Origin: Peptoniphilus sp.
Lineage (GTDB): Bacteria > Bacillota > Clostridia > Tissierellales > Peptoniphilaceae
DNA: 53,440 nucleotides
Direction: 5' to 3'
NCBI RefSeq assembly: GCF_022767005.1
Contig: NZ_JALEOV010000076.1
Span: forward strand, 1-53,440
This document shows, one piece after another, positions 17,130 to 28,560 of this stretch. Numbering within the stretch: the first letter of the stretch is position 1; each line of letters begins with the position of its first letter. The notes below the pieces were generated by a model. That model searched no databases. It was given only the letters and a program-made list of their open reading frames with translations, and was not told the origin of the DNA. The translations under genes and the position numbers were made by a program.

Positions 17130-19274
17130 TCACGCCTTTACTCTATATACCTCGAGAACATTATTTATTCTCTTTAATTTTTCCATCAATCTTTCAAGTT
17201 CTTCACTATCAGTAATCTCAACTGTTATGTCAATTACAGCATCTCCACTTTTTACAACTTTAGCATTTAAATAAGAAATGCTTAATTTTGAATCATTTAC
17301 TCTATTAGCAATATCTCCAATTACATTTGGTTTGTCAAAGGCTCTTATCTCAATAGATGCACTGTAACTTGTGGCATTACTACTTTGCCATTTAACTTCA
17401 ACAAGTCTTGAAGGATCAATATTGTTTTGCATGTTTTTGCAGTCTTTCCTATGGACAGATATGCCTCTTCCAATAGTGATATACCCTACTATGTCGTCTC
17501 CGGGAACTGGTGTGCAACATTTTGCAATTCTTACATTAACACCGTCGACGCCCTTAACTTCAATTCCCTGGCTATTGTATCTCTTCTTTAGTTGAACAAT
17601 TTGTTCAACATCTTTTGCATCTTTTTTATAAAATTTATTATAAATATCAATAAGTTTAGCAGTTACTTGTGCTGTTGTAATAGTCCCAAACCCAACTGCT
17701 GCATACATTTCATCAAGACTTAACATATTTAGCTTATCTCTAACTTGATCTAGCCAATCATCACGCAAAATTTTGTGAACCTCATAACCCTGTTTCTTTA
17801 CTTCTCTTTCAATTGCCTCTCTTCCTCTTTCAATGTTCTTTTCTTTGTCCTTAGCTTTAAAATATTGAGAGATTTTTTTGCGTGCTTGTGGACTTTTTAC
17901 AATTTTTAGCCAATCAAGAGAAGGACTTGTGTTAGGATTTGTAATTACTTCGACTATGTTGCCACTTTGAAGCGTATAATTTAATGGCACAATTCTTCCA
18001 TTTACCTTTGCCCCAACACAAGTATTACCTACTTGAGAGTGAATTCTATATGCAAAATCGATAGGAGTAGAACCTTCTGGTAAATTTATTACATCTCCTC
18101 TTGGAGTAAATACAAAAACTTCATCGGCAAAAAAGTCGATCTTTAAAGTGTCCATAAAATCTCCAGGGTCATTTAAATCTTTTTGCCACTCTAAAAGTTG
18201 TCTTAACCAAGTTAAATTTTCGTCGAAAGCAGTTTCCTTTGAAACACCGGCCTTATACTTCCAGTGAGCAGCAATACCATATTCGGCAGTCTGATGCATT
18301 TCATAAGTTCTAATTTGAACTTCAAAAGTTTCTCCATTATTGTCAATTACAGTTGTATGAAGAGATTGGTATTTGTTAGGTTTGGGCATTGCAATATAAT
18401 CTTTAAATCTTCCTGGAATCGGTTTAAAAAGTGTATGAACTACTCCAAGCGCACCGTAACAATCTTTTACTGAATTAGTTAAGATTCTAACTGCAGATAA
18501 ATCATAAATTTCATCAAAAACCTTTCCTTTTTTCTTCATTTTTTTATAAATAGAATAAAAATTCTTAGGTCTTCCATTAATTTCACATTTAATTCCAACT
18601 TTTGCCAAATTTTCTTTTAAAATAGAAATAATATGATTTATAAGATCTTCTCTTTCATTTCTTCTTTTATTTACCATTTCAACAAGTTCATAATAGCCTT
18701 GCTCATCCAGATATCTCAAAGACAAATCTTCAAGTTCCCACTTGATTCTACTCATACCAAGTCTATCGGCAATAGGTGCATAAATCTCAACAGTTTCTTT
18801 TGCCTTTTCAATCTTTTTGGCATCAGTCATGTATTCAAGAGTCCTCATGTTATGAAGTCTATCTGCAAGCTTGACTATTATTACTCTAATGTCCTGCGCC
18901 ATAGCAAGAACCATTTTTCTAATATTTTCGGCTTGCTTTTCTTCTTTGTTTTTATAATTTAATTTTTTTAACTTTGTAACGCCGTCAACTAAATCTGCAA
19001 CTTCTTGACCAAATTCATTTTTAACATCTTCTAGAGTAACATCAGTATCCTCTACAACATCATGGAGGAGTCCTGCTACAATAGTTGATGTATCCATATT
19101 CATATCAGCAAGTATCAAGCTTACATTAAGTGGATGAATAATATAGTCTTCTCCAGAATTTCTCTTTTGACCTTTATGATGCTCTTCAGCCATTTTATAA
19201 GCATTAATTATCATATCAAAATCGGCGTTTTCATTATAAGATTTTACTTTTTGAATTAATTTATCAATTAACAT
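17130..19274 (-). CDS. relA: Bifunctional (p)ppGpp synthetase/hydrolase Rel
   Basis: About 714 residues. Domains in order: HD hydrolase (HHKGQKRNSGEDYIIHPL, GLLHDVVEDTDVT), synthetase (SLRYLDEQGYYELV, IYDLSAVRIL, PKPNKYQSLHTTV), TGS (VFVFTPRGDVINLPEGSTPIDFAY is the span near 385-408, key residues FTPRGD), a zinc-finger helical region with AKCCTPVPGD, and a C-terminal ACT domain. The intact HD site suggests it both makes and degrades the alarmone. The ATG at 19272-19274 has AGGTGA upstream; an in-frame GTG three codons earlier is less likely. It overlaps recJ by 11 bases. Confidence 0.96.
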   Translation of the reverse strand: MLIDKLIQKVKSYNENADFDMIINAYKMAEEHHKGQKRNSGEDYIIHPLNVSLILADMNMDTSTIVAGLLHDVVEDTDVTLEDVKNEFGQEVADLVDGVTKLKKLNYKNKEEKQAENIRKMVLAMAQDIRVIIVKLADRLHNMRTLEYMTDAKKIEKAKETVEIYAPIADRLGMSRIKWELEDLSLRYLDEQGYYELVEMVNKRRNEREDLINHIISILKENLAKVGIKCEINGRPKNFYSIYKKMKKKGKVFDEIYDLSAVRILTNSVKDCYGALGVVHTLFKPIPGRFKDYIAMPKPNKYQSLHTTVIDNNGETFEVQIRTYEMHQTAEYGIAAHWKYKAGVSKETAFDENLTWLRQLLEWQKDLNDPGDFMDTLKIDFFADEVFVFTPRGDVINLPEGSTPIDFAYRIHSQVGNTCVGAKVNGRIVPLNYTLQSGNIVEVITNPNTSPSLDWLKIVKSPQARKKISQYFKAKDKEKNIERGREAIEREVKKQGYEVHKILRDDWLDQVRDKLNMLSLDEMYAAVGFGTITTAQVTAKLIDIYNKFYKKDAKDVEQIVQLKKRYNSQGIEVKGVDGVNVRIAKCCTPVPGDDIVGYITIGRGISVHRKDCKNMQNNIDPSRLVEVKWQSSNATSYSASIEIRAFDKPNVIGDIANRVNDSKLSISYLNAKVVKSGDAVIDITVEITDSEELERLMEKLKRINNVLEVYRVKA

Positions 19275-21048
19275 TATTTTCACCTGTAATTCTATAGTTA
19301 TTTATTTTTAATTGAATTGATACATTCCCGTTAAATTTATTCAAATCTAAATTAAAAATTATATCTATAAAAATATTTGATGGTCTACCTTGAAGTAGCG
19401 CCATTACTTCTTCCCTTCCGTAAAATTTTGCAAGATTATTTAAAAATATTTTATAATCTTCAAATAAAGTTGCCGTATAATTTATATTATCTTGAAAAAG
19501 TTTCATCTTTAAAAAGTTTTTATTTTTCCCTAATATATTAAGATTGCTAATTTTTAAGTTCTTAGCACCAAACTTTGGAGCAGAGTTTCCATTTCCAAAG
19601 GGTGCAAGTCTTTCAATTTCTTTGACTAAATTCATGCTAATATATTTTAATTCCAAATTTCCGTCTATATAAACTTTTCTAATTAAATCTTCTTTAGTTA
19701 GGGTTTCCTTTTCATCTACATCTTTAATAAATTCATCTAAGTTTTTAAAAGGAAGTGACATGCCGCAAGCCATTTTATGTCCGCCAAAAGTAACTAAAAA
19801 TCCTTTAGATTTTGAAAATTCTTGGAACATATTGTATTCTTCAATACTTCTTCCAGATCCTTTTATTAGGTCTTTGGAATTGCTTAGTACAACTGTGGGT
19901 CTATAGTATTTTTCTTTTATCTTTCCTGCAACAATTCCTAGAATAGATTCATTAAGTCCCTCTTCATATAATATAAGAACCTTATGTTTATCTAAAAGAT
20001 TTTCTCTCGCTATTTTTTCATCAATTACATCAAAGGCTTCAGTGGTAAGCTTTTGTCTTTCATAATTAAGTTCACGTAGCTTTCTTGCCTTTTCAAGAGC
20101 CAAATCATAGTCACTTTCAAGTAATAATTCTAAAGCATCTTTTGCTGAATCAAGTCTTCCACTAGAATTTATAGTTGGACCTATTATAAATCCTAGATGA
20201 TATACATCTATATCCTTTTTATTTATATTAGAAACCTCTATTAGTGCGTTAAGACCAATGTGTTTAGTATTTCTCAAACACTTCAAACCCTCTGATACAA
20301 TTATTCTATTTTCATTTTTAAGTGGCATTACATCGCAAACTGTTGCTATGGCAGCGAAAGGCAAAAAACTTTCGTAAAATTCATCTTTGTCCACGCCTTT
20401 AATTAAAAATAAATATTCAATTAATTTAAAAGCAACTACTGCTCCACAAATTTCAGCAAAGGGATAATTGCAAGAATTTTGTTTTGGATTAATAACTGCA
20501 TTAGCTTCTGGAATTAATTCTATATCTTTATCATTTTCAAATTTTTTTGGGACTTCGTGATGATCAGTTATAATAATATCAATTCCCTTAGATTTTGCAT
20601 AAAAAACTGCATCTCTTGCAGCAATTCCATTGTCACAAGTAATGATAAGATTTACGCCATCATTAAAGGCTCTGTCAATTAAATTGTTATTAATTCCATA
20701 ACCATCCTCGACTCTATGAGGAATGTCATAAGACACATCAGCACCAATTCTATTAAGCCCTGAATACAAAATATAAGTTGAAGTAACGCCATCTACATCG
20801 TAGTCACCAATAATTCTAACTTTGTTTTTCTTGGCAACATGACTTAAAATTAAATTGGATGCTTTAACCATATCCTTTAAAAGTATAGGTGAATATAAAT
20901 TTGAAAGCATGGGTTCCAAAAAACTTTGTATTTCTTCTTCAGTATTAATCTCTCTATTAATTAAAATTTTATATATAACATTATTGATGCCCAGTTTTTT
21001 ATATTCGATTCCTGGATCCTTTTTATTTTTAATAAACCATCTTTCCAT
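19264..21048 (-). CDS. recJ: Single-stranded-DNA exonuclease RecJ
   Basis: 594 residues. A 5'-3' ssDNA exonuclease of the DHH superfamily, used in recombination and mismatch repair. DYDVDG lies at 82-87, the DHH motif in IIITDHHEVP and the DHHA1 region in SGRSIEEYNM with VTFGGHKMACGMS. The length suits the shorter Firmicute form. GTGGTGATT precedes the ATG. It is the first gene of the recJ-rel-dtd-hydrolase-hemZ-murE-like unit, with a promoter 25-55 bases upstream. Confidence 0.96.
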   Translation of the reverse strand: MERWFIKNKKDPGIEYKKLGINNVIYKILINREINTEEEIQSFLEPMLSNLYSPILLKDMVKASNLILSHVAKKNKVRIIGDYDVDGVTSTYILYSGLNRIGADVSYDIPHRVEDGYGINNNLIDRAFNDGVNLIITCDNGIAARDAVFYAKSKGIDIIITDHHEVPKKFENDKDIELIPEANAVINPKQNSCNYPFAEICGAVVAFKLIEYLFLIKGVDKDEFYESFLPFAAIATVCDVMPLKNENRIIVSEGLKCLRNTKHIGLNALIEVSNINKKDIDVYHLGFIIGPTINSSGRLDSAKDALELLLESDYDLALEKARKLRELNYERQKLTTEAFDVIDEKIARENLLDKHKVLILYEEGLNESILGIVAGKIKEKYYRPTVVLSNSKDLIKGSGRSIEEYNMFQEFSKSKGFLVTFGGHKMACGMSLPFKNLDEFIKDVDEKETLTKEDLIRKVYIDGNLELKYISMNLVKEIERLAPFGNGNSAPKFGAKNLKISNLNILGKNKNFLKMKLFQDNINYTATLFEDYKIFLNNLAKFYGREEVMALLQGRPSNIFIDIIFNLDLNKFNGNVSIQLKINNYRITGENNVN

Positions 21049-21073
21049 TTAATCACCACTTCATATAAATTTA

Positions 21074-21102
21074 ATTATATCAAAAATTATCATTTAGGTA
21101 AA
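21074..21102 (-). promoter_or_regulatory. Promoter of recJ-rel operon
   Basis: Minus strand TTTACC (21097-21102), 17-base spacer, TATAAT (21074-21079) preceded by TGA, giving an extended -10. The remaining gap to the scfB terminator (about 21103-21205) shows nothing else recognisable. Confidence 0.65.
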
Positions 21103-21210
21103 ACTATTTGAATCATCTATATTAGATTATGCTTATTACTATAAATTTATGTGTTATAAGTTGATATATATTAAAACTCAGAACTATCTTAGTTTTATGA
21201 AAATAAAAAA

Positions 21211-21226
21211 GAACCCCGAAGGGTTC
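21211..21226 (-). terminator. Terminator after scfB with UUCG tetraloop
   Basis: Minus strand GAACCC-UUCG-GGGUUC followed by UUUUUUAUUUU, starting about 10 bases past the scfB stop codon. The C(UUCG)G loop is an especially stable type. Confidence 0.9.
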
Positions 21227-21236
21227 GCAAATTAAA

Positions 21237-22589
21237 TTATTCTTCATTGGCTAAAACTGAAATTGCACACTCAATCCTTTTCTTTTCCATTGCACATCCA
21301 ACTTTGTATGGTTTACTTATATCATTGTTGCTATAATAGGCATTAGCGTGACATCCTCCTGAACAATAATATCTTGCCCAACAAGATGGACAATCTTCAT
21401 TAGTATAAACATTTGAGTTTTTAAAAGTATCTCTAAGATCAGTATTTAAAATTCCATCGTCAACATTTCCTAGCAAAAATTCTTCTTCTCCAACAAATTG
21501 GTGACAAGGATAAATTTCTCCTTGAGGAGTAATTGCCACATATTCTGAACCAGCGCCACAACCAATAGTTCTCTTAACAATACAAGGTCCTTGTGATAAA
21601 TCAATTATAAAGTGGAAGAAAGAAAAATCCTTATCCTTTTTTCTAATACTGATGTAATCTTTACTCATCTTTTCGTATTCACTTAAAATTTTATCTAAAT
21701 GTTCTTCTCTTATAGCATAACTTTCTTTTTCGTCAGTAACTACTGGTTCAATAGAAGTTTTTTTAAATCCATGAGAATAAAAATCCTTTAAATCTTCTGA
21801 GAAATCTAAATTCTCATTTGTAAATGTTCCTCTAATAAAGTAATCTTTATCTCCTCTTTTATCGATAAGCTCTTTAAATTTAGGAACTATTACATCATAG
21901 GAACTCTTTCCATTTATAGTTGGACGCATTCTGTCGTTTACTTCTCTTCTTCCATCAATAGAAAGAACAACATTGTCCATATTTTCATTTATGAAATCTT
22001 CAATTTCTTTATTTAAAAGCATTCCATTAGTTGTAATGGTAAATCTGAAATGTTTTCCATGTTTTTTTTCTTCTTCTCTTCCATAAGCCACAAGTTTTTT
22101 TACTAAGTCAAAATTCATAAGTGGTTCGCCACCGAAGAAGTCCACTTCAAGATTTTTTCTATTGCCAGAATTTTTTATTAAGAAATCCAAAGCTTTTTTA
22201 CCAGTTTCAAAGGACATTAAACTTCTATCGCCCTTAAAATCCCCCTGTGAAGCAAAACAATATTTACATCTTAAATTACAATCATGAGCCACATGAAGGC
22301 ATAAAGCCTTTACAACATTTTGTGGATTATATTTTGGAAGTTTAAAATGTTCGTCTTCAGAAAATAGAAGACCTTCCTTTACTAAATAATCTATTTCTTC
22401 ATAGGCTTCTAAGGCATCTTGTTTGTTATAAATTTTTGAAAATTTTTCTATGACTTCATCTTTTGACATTTTTTCATAATCATCAATCATTTCATATACG
22501 ATTTTTTCAACAACATGAACAGAACCACTTGCAATATCAAGCACTATGTACCTGTCGTTTAAATAAAATTTGTGAATTCTTTCTACCAT
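21237..22589 (-). CDS. scfB: SCIFF thioether-forming radical SAM maturase
   Basis: About 450 residues. The core motif is CNLRCKYC (C104, C108, C111), preceded by an N-terminal peptide-recognition part beginning VERIHKFYLNDRYIVLDI, and followed by a SPASM region with seven or more cysteines (GCGAGSEY, CHQFVGE, EDCPSCWARYYCSGGCH). Such enzymes place sulfur-to-alpha-carbon thioether bridges in the SCIFF peptide. The ATG at 22587-22589 has AAGGAG 5 bases upstream; a longer frame starting nine codons earlier has no ribosome binding site. The precursor gene scfA lies 51 bases upstream. The function of the mature peptide is unknown. Confidence 0.95.
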   Translation of the reverse strand: MVERIHKFYLNDRYIVLDIASGSVHVVEKIVYEMIDDYEKMSKDEVIEKFSKIYNKQDALEAYEEIDYLVKEGLLFSEDEHFKLPKYNPQNVVKALCLHVAHDCNLRCKYCFASQGDFKGDRSLMSFETGKKALDFLIKNSGNRKNLEVDFFGGEPLMNFDLVKKLVAYGREEEKKHGKHFRFTITTNGMLLNKEIEDFINENMDNVVLSIDGRREVNDRMRPTINGKSSYDVIVPKFKELIDKRGDKDYFIRGTFTNENLDFSEDLKDFYSHGFKKTSIEPVVTDEKESYAIREEHLDKILSEYEKMSKDYISIRKKDKDFSFFHFIIDLSQGPCIVKRTIGCGAGSEYVAITPQGEIYPCHQFVGEEEFLLGNVDDGILNTDLRDTFKNSNVYTNEDCPSCWARYYCSGGCHANAYYSNNDISKPYKVGCAMEKKRIECAISVLANEE

Positions 22590-22623
22590 CTTTACTCCTT
22601 TACCATTCTTTAACAAAATAAAA

Positions 22624-22639
22624 GCAAGGTTTCCCTTGC
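22624..22639 (-). terminator. Hairpin between scfA and scfB (GAAA loop)
   Basis: Minus strand GCAAGG-GAAA-CCUUGC followed by UUUUAUUUU, one base past the scfA stop codon. It resembles a weak terminator and probably lowers scfB relative to scfA, as expected for a peptide and its enzyme. Confidence 0.7.
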
Positions 22640-22640
22640 C

Positions 22641-22787
22641 TTAGTTTTCAGAATTTTCACATTTTTGATTTCCAACTGTGCAACTAGTTTTGCAAGCTGA
22701 TTGACAAGATGTTTGACATTCACCACATCCGCCTTTTTCATAGGTTTTCTTAAGATTTTTATTTGTAAGTGTTTTTATATGTTTCAT
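22641..22787 (-). CDS. scfA: SCIFF ribosomally made peptide precursor (six Cys)
   Basis: A 48-residue gene. Translation begins MKHIKTLTNKNLKKTYEKGG and contains six cysteines at 21, 24, 28, 32, 36 and 43 in the order CGECQTSCQSACKTSC, then TVGNQKCE. This is the strongly conserved SCIFF pattern (six cysteines in forty-five residues) of clostridia. ScfB forms thioether links from these cysteines. AGGAGA lies 5 bases before the ATG and overlaps the yajC stop codon, so translation is probably coupled to yajC. Confidence 0.95.
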   Translation of the reverse strand: MKHIKTLTNKNLKKTYEKGGCGECQTSCQSACKTSCTVGNQKCENSEN

Positions 22788-22795
22788 AATTTCTC

Positions 22796-23095
22796 CTATT
22801 CTTCTTCACTATCTTTAAGTTCTGAATTCTTTTTATAAGTGCCATTGATTCCCCACTTCATAATTTCAATTTTCGAATTATCTGATGAAGTTTCAATAAC
22901 TAAGTAATCTTCCTTAATAAGGACAATTTTTCCAATTATTCCACCGATTGTTATTACTTTATCTCCAACTTTTAAATTTTCACGCATTTCATTTATTTCA
23001 TTTGCTTTTTTCTTTTGCGGTCTTATTAAGAAAAAATAAAAAATAACAAACATCAATATTAAAGGAATAAAATTTAACATTGCGTTTTGACTCAT
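22796..23095 (-). CDS. yajC: YajC, Sec translocase accessory subunit
   Basis: 99 residues from the ATG at 23093-23095, which has AAGGGG 6 bases upstream; a longer frame beginning 15 codons earlier lacks such a site. One N-terminal membrane helix (about 7-24, IPLILMFVIFYFFLIRPQ) leads into the conserved RPQKKK basic stretch and the soluble KVGDKVITIGGIIGKI domain. It works with SecDF at the translocon; secD and secF are not in this window. It follows tgt, as in many bacteria, and is followed by the SCIFF genes, as in clostridia. Confidence 0.95.
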   Translation of the reverse strand: MSQNAMLNFIPLILMFVIFYFFLIRPQKKKANEINEMRENLKVGDKVITIGGIIGKIVLIKEDYLVIETSSDNSKIEIMKWGINGTYKKNSELKDSEEE

Positions 23096-23131
23096 TACTA
23101 ACCCCTTTCTTATAATATAATTAATAATTAC

Positions 23132-23160
23132 ATTATACATTTAATTGTATGACTTAACAA
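23132..23160 (-). promoter_or_regulatory. Promoter of yajC-scfA-scfB
   Basis: Minus strand TTGTTA (23155-23160), 17-base spacer, TATAAT (23132-23137), in the 69-base gap after tgt. I see no terminator after tgt, so read-through from queA-tgt may add to it. Confidence 0.65.
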
Positions 23161-23164
23161 GAAA

Positions 23165-25302
<2,138 letters not shown>

Positions 25303-25315
25303 TTTTGCCTTTCTG

Positions 25316-26434
25316 TTATTTTATCTTTTCAATATTTGTGCCAGGGAAATAAAATTCAATAATATCCTTATAATTACTGCCCTTTTTTGCCATTTCTACA
25401 GCACCATATTGGCTCATGCCAACACCATGACCATATCCATTTCCCTTTACAATTATTTTGCCATTATCACAATTAATATCAAATAATGTTGATTTAATTA
25501 TTGTATTTCCTATTTTATTTCGAAAATCATTGGCCTTTAATGTAATATTTCCTTTAGATGTTTTAAACGTAATATTTTTAACCCTATTAGAACTTGTTGA
25601 ATCTAAGTTAACTCCCAATATATCAGTTAAATCTAATTTTTTTAAATCACTATCTTTTATAGTATACTCCCATGGATAAACTGAATAGGGATCTTCTTTT
25701 GATATTAAGTATGGTACAAAATTTCCGCCCCAAGCTTCTGATGACGAAACTGTATATCCACCCGATGATGCACAAAAAATTGTTTCAGCAATTTTCCCAT
25801 CGTATTTAATTACTTCTCCTAATGTGCTTTCTACAGCTTTATCCGTTGATTTTTCTTCAACATCTTTTCCGTAATAAACTTGGGAATTTGTAGTATCGTC
25901 GAGATTATATCCTTTTTTTATATATTTGTTGAAATTATTTATTGCAAAGGACCTTGAGCAAAGAGCCTGTGCCTTTAATGATTCCATTGGAAATTCTGGA
26001 CTCATTTCCTTAGGAAGTACTCCTCTTAAATAATCGTCAATATTTACATTGTTCACAACATCTAATTTTCCATTATTAACTCTAAATGAAATTGCTCCTC
26101 TATAATTTCTTTTTATTTTATCTACATATATTGGAGAATCAGAACCTATTAAGAAAGCTCCGTCTTGAGGAAAATTTGCTAGTTTAAAATTATTTCCCTT
26201 TAAATTAATATTTTTCCCATCAAACATTATGTCAATTTCTTTATTATTTGTCTTATTTATAACTTGGTCATCTGAAGTAATAATAAATAAATTACTTTTA
26301 GATTTTAGCTTTAAATTTTCCTTTTCATTTACAGATTTCCCAATTTTAATATCAATTTTATCATAACTATCCTTAGCAAAAATGTTAATTGGTAATAACA
26401 TAAATATTATGGCTAACAATAAAATTTTTTTCAT
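25316..26434 (-). CDS. SpoIID/LytB-domain secreted protein
   Basis: About 372 residues with a cleavable-looking signal peptide ([22 protein letters not shown]). The SpoIID domain spans about 120-365, with [20 protein letters not shown] containing the catalytic Glu of the family and [14 protein letters not shown], and ending in [15 protein letters not shown]. SpoIID is a lytic transglycosylase acting on denuded glycan strands in sporulation, but LytB-like relatives exist in non-spore-formers and occur beside ruvB/queA in clostridia. The ATG at 26432-26434 follows AAGGGTGATT; the frame extends three codons further to a GTG without better support. Confidence 0.9.
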   Translation of the reverse strand: MKKILLLAIIFMLLPINIFAKDSYDKIDIKIGKSVNEKENLKLKSKSNLFIITSDDQVINKTNNKEIDIMFDGKNINLKGNNFKLANFPQDGAFLIGSDSPIYVDKIKRNYRGAISFRVNNGKLDVVNNVNIDDYLRGVLPKEMSPEFPMESLKAQALCSRSFAINNFNKYIKKGYNLDDTTNSQVYYGKDVEEKSTDKAVESTLGEVIKYDGKIAETIFCASSGGYTVSSSEAWGGNFVPYLISKEDPYSVYPWEYTIKDSDLKKLDLTDILGVNLDSTSSNRVKNITFKTSKGNITLKANDFRNKIGNTIIKSTLFDINCDNGKIIVKGNGYGHGVGMSQYGAVEMAKKGSNYKDIIEFYFPGTNIEKIK

Positions 26435-26435
26435 T

Positions 26436-27437
26436 TTAATCACCCTTATATTCTATTCCAAAATGGTCGTAAGCCCTTTTTGTAGCAACCCTTCCTCTAG
26501 GAGTTCTAATAATAAAACCAATTTGCATTAAATATGGTTCATATACATCTTCTACTGTTCCCTTATCTTCCCCAATAGCAGCCGAAATAGCATCAATTCC
26601 AACAGGTCGTCCATAAAATTTTTCAATCATTGTAAGAATTATTCTTCTGTCAATATTATCTAACCCATACTTATCGATTTCTAAAAGATTCAAACCTTTC
26701 ATAGCCACCTTTGTGGTTATTACCCCTTCCTCTTTTACTTCGGCATAATCTCTTACTCTTTTTAAAAGTCTATTAGCTATTCTTGGAGTTCCACGAGATC
26801 TTTTAGCTATTTCCATAGCTCCCTCTTTTTCAATTGGAATATTTAAGATTTTTGCAGATCTCATAATAATTTCTACTAAAGATTTTGTATCGTATAAATC
26901 TAACTTTAGCATTACTCCAAATCTATCCCTAAGTGGAGAAGTTAGCATCCCTGCTCTTGTAGTTGCTCCTATTAGTGTAAAAGGTGCAAGATCAAGTCTA
27001 ATTGATCTAGCTGAAGGTCCCTTTCCTATAATTATGTCCAGAGCATGATCTTCCATTGCAGGATAAAGAATTTCCTCAACAGATTTATTTAATCTGTGAA
27101 TTTCATCAATAAATAGTACATCGTCATTATTTAAATTTGTAAGAATGCTGGCAAGATCGCCTTGTTTTTCTATTGCAGGACCCGATGTAACTTTTAAGTT
27201 AACGCCCATTTCATTTGCTATAATACCAGCGAGAGTGGTTTTTCCAAGTCCAGGTGGTCCACTTAGTAAAGTGTGATCAAGAGGCTCAGATCTATTTTTG
27301 GCAGCTTCTATAAAAATTTTTAAATTATCTACAATTTTTTCCTGACCAATGTATTCGCTTAACCACTTAGGTCTAAGGCTAATTTCTTTTGTATCTCCAT
27401 CTATAAAAGCTGGTTCAACTAATCTATTTTTATCCAT
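26436..27437 (-). CDS. ruvB: Holliday junction helicase subunit RuvB
   Basis: 333 residues. AAA+ motor of branch migration. Walker [15 protein letters not shown] (about 59-72), Walker [11 protein letters not shown], sensor [18 protein letters not shown] and the C-terminal winged helix with [20 protein letters not shown]. It comes 4 bases after ruvA. Confidence 0.98.
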   Translation of the reverse strand: MDKNRLVEPAFIDGDTKEISLRPKWLSEYIGQEKIVDNLKIFIEAAKNRSEPLDHTLLSGPPGLGKTTLAGIIANEMGVNLKVTSGPAIEKQGDLASILTNLNNDDVLFIDEIHRLNKSVEEILYPAMEDHALDIIIGKGPSARSIRLDLAPFTLIGATTRAGMLTSPLRDRFGVMLKLDLYDTKSLVEIIMRSAKILNIPIEKEGAMEIAKRSRGTPRIANRLLKRVRDYAEVKEEGVITTKVAMKGLNLLEIDKYGLDNIDRRIILTMIEKFYGRPVGIDAISAAIGEDKGTVEDVYEPYLMQIGFIIRTPRGRVATKRAYDHFGIEYKGD

Positions 27438-27441
27438 AATA

Positions 27442-28026
27442 TCAACCCATTAATTTCAATGCTTCTCTTATTCTATCAGATATATCTAATGATATATCAA
27501 TCTTTTCAAGAACTTTTTTTGCGTCATATACATTATAACCTAATGAGATAAGTGCCTCAACTGCTGGATCATCATTTTCATCAAATGTATTAACATATTC
27601 CGTTTCAAAATTTAAATCTAAATTTAATTTTTCAACTTTATCCTTTAATTCTAGAATTATTCTCTGTGCTGTTTTTTTCCCAACACCGGGAAGCTTCATA
27701 AGAGCTTTGTCATCCTTTGATATAATATACTTTGCGATATTTGATGCGTCATCTCCATCTAAAATCCCCATGGCAAGTTTTGGACCAATTCCTGTTACTG
27801 TGGTCAAAAGATCAAAAGCATCTCTTGTTTCACTATCTTTAAATCCATATAAAACTGCAGCATCTTCTCTTAAGATAAGTCTAATATTTATAAAAACTTC
27901 TTCATTTTTATAAAATGTATGAAGTTCTCTTGAAATCATGTTAATTATATAACCGATACCATTAGCTTCAAGAACTAAATATCCCCTATCTGTTGAGTGT
28001 ACTTTACCCTTTAAAAATTCTATCAT
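27442..28026 (-). CDS. ruvA: Holliday junction DNA-binding subunit RuvA
   Basis: 194 residues, standard. N-terminal OB fold (MIEFLKGKV...[13 protein letters not shown]), two helix-hairpin-helix units ([16 protein letters not shown] and [21 protein letters not shown] are adjacent) and the RuvB-binding C-terminal domain ([20 protein letters not shown]). It overlaps the ruvC stop codon by one base. Confidence 0.97.
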   Translation of the reverse strand: MIEFLKGKVHSTDRGYLVLEANGIGYIINMISRELHTFYKNEEVFINIRLILREDAAVLYGFKDSETRDAFDLLTTVTGIGPKLAMGILDGDDASNIAKYIISKDDKALMKLPGVGKKTAQRIILELKDKVEKLNLDLNFETEYVNTFDENDDPAVEALISLGYNVYDAKKVLEKIDISLDISDRIREALKLMG

Positions 28027-28520
28027 TATATCATCCTAAAACTTTCTTTAAACTTAATTGAACTTCCGTGAGTTATTGCAACTGCAAGAGCATCGGCTAC
28101 ATCGTCAGGCTTTGGAATTTCACTTAAATTTAAAATAATCTTAACCATTTCTTGTACCTGTGTTTTCGTAGCTCTACCATATCCTACAAGAGCTTGTTTA
28201 ACTTGCAAGGGAGTGTATTCATACAAACCAGCACCACTCTTTTTTGCTGACAAAACTTCAACTCCACGAGCTTGAGCAACTGTAATTGCAGTCTTGACAT
28301 TTTTATTAAAAAACAGTTCTTCAAAAGCAATATCAATAGGCTTATATTTTTCTATTAATTCATTCATTTCTTCATAAATTAAATTTAGTCTATCTGCAAG
28401 TGGAACCTTAGACATTGTAGTAATGGCACCGTAATCTATAACTTTATATGAATTTCCTTTTAATTCTAAAAAACCATATCCAACTATTGCTATTCCAGGG
28501 TCAATACCCATTATTATCAA
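28026..28520 (-). CDS. ruvC: Holliday junction resolvase RuvC
   Basis: 164 residues. The catalytic acidic residues are in [13 protein letters not shown] (D7), [10 protein letters not shown] and the C-terminal [16 protein letters not shown]. It nicks four-way junctions together with RuvAB, encoded just downstream. The start is TTG (28518-28520) after GTGGTGAT; an ATG three codons later is an alternative, but TTG matches the family N-terminus. Only 17 bases separate it from the terminator hairpin of the upstream gene, so no own promoter is evident. Confidence 0.96.
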   Translation of the reverse strand: MIIMGIDPGIAIVGYGFLELKGNSYKVIDYGAITTMSKVPLADRLNLIYEEMNELIEKYKPIDIAFEELFFNKNVKTAITVAQARGVEVLSAKKSGAGLYEYTPLQVKQALVGYGRATKTQVQEMVKIILNLSEIPKPDDVADALAVAITHGSSIKFKESFRMI

Positions 28521-28537
28521 ATTATCACCACTTTAAA

Positions 28538-28560
28538 AAGGATAGTATAAAACTATCCTT
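28538..28560 (-). terminator. Terminator after the unknown gene, just before ruvC
   Basis: Minus strand AAGGATAGT / ACTATCCTT perfect 9-bp stem with a 5-base loop, then a short T run (UUUUU counting the end of the stem). It overlaps the stop codon of the unknown gene and ends 17 bases before the ruvC start. Confidence 0.75.

Noticed and set aside
22590..22616. Longer N-terminus for scfB (nine more codons)
   Set aside because: The extension lacks a ribosome binding site, whereas AAGGAG sits 5 bases before the internal ATG, and the family begins near VERIHKF.
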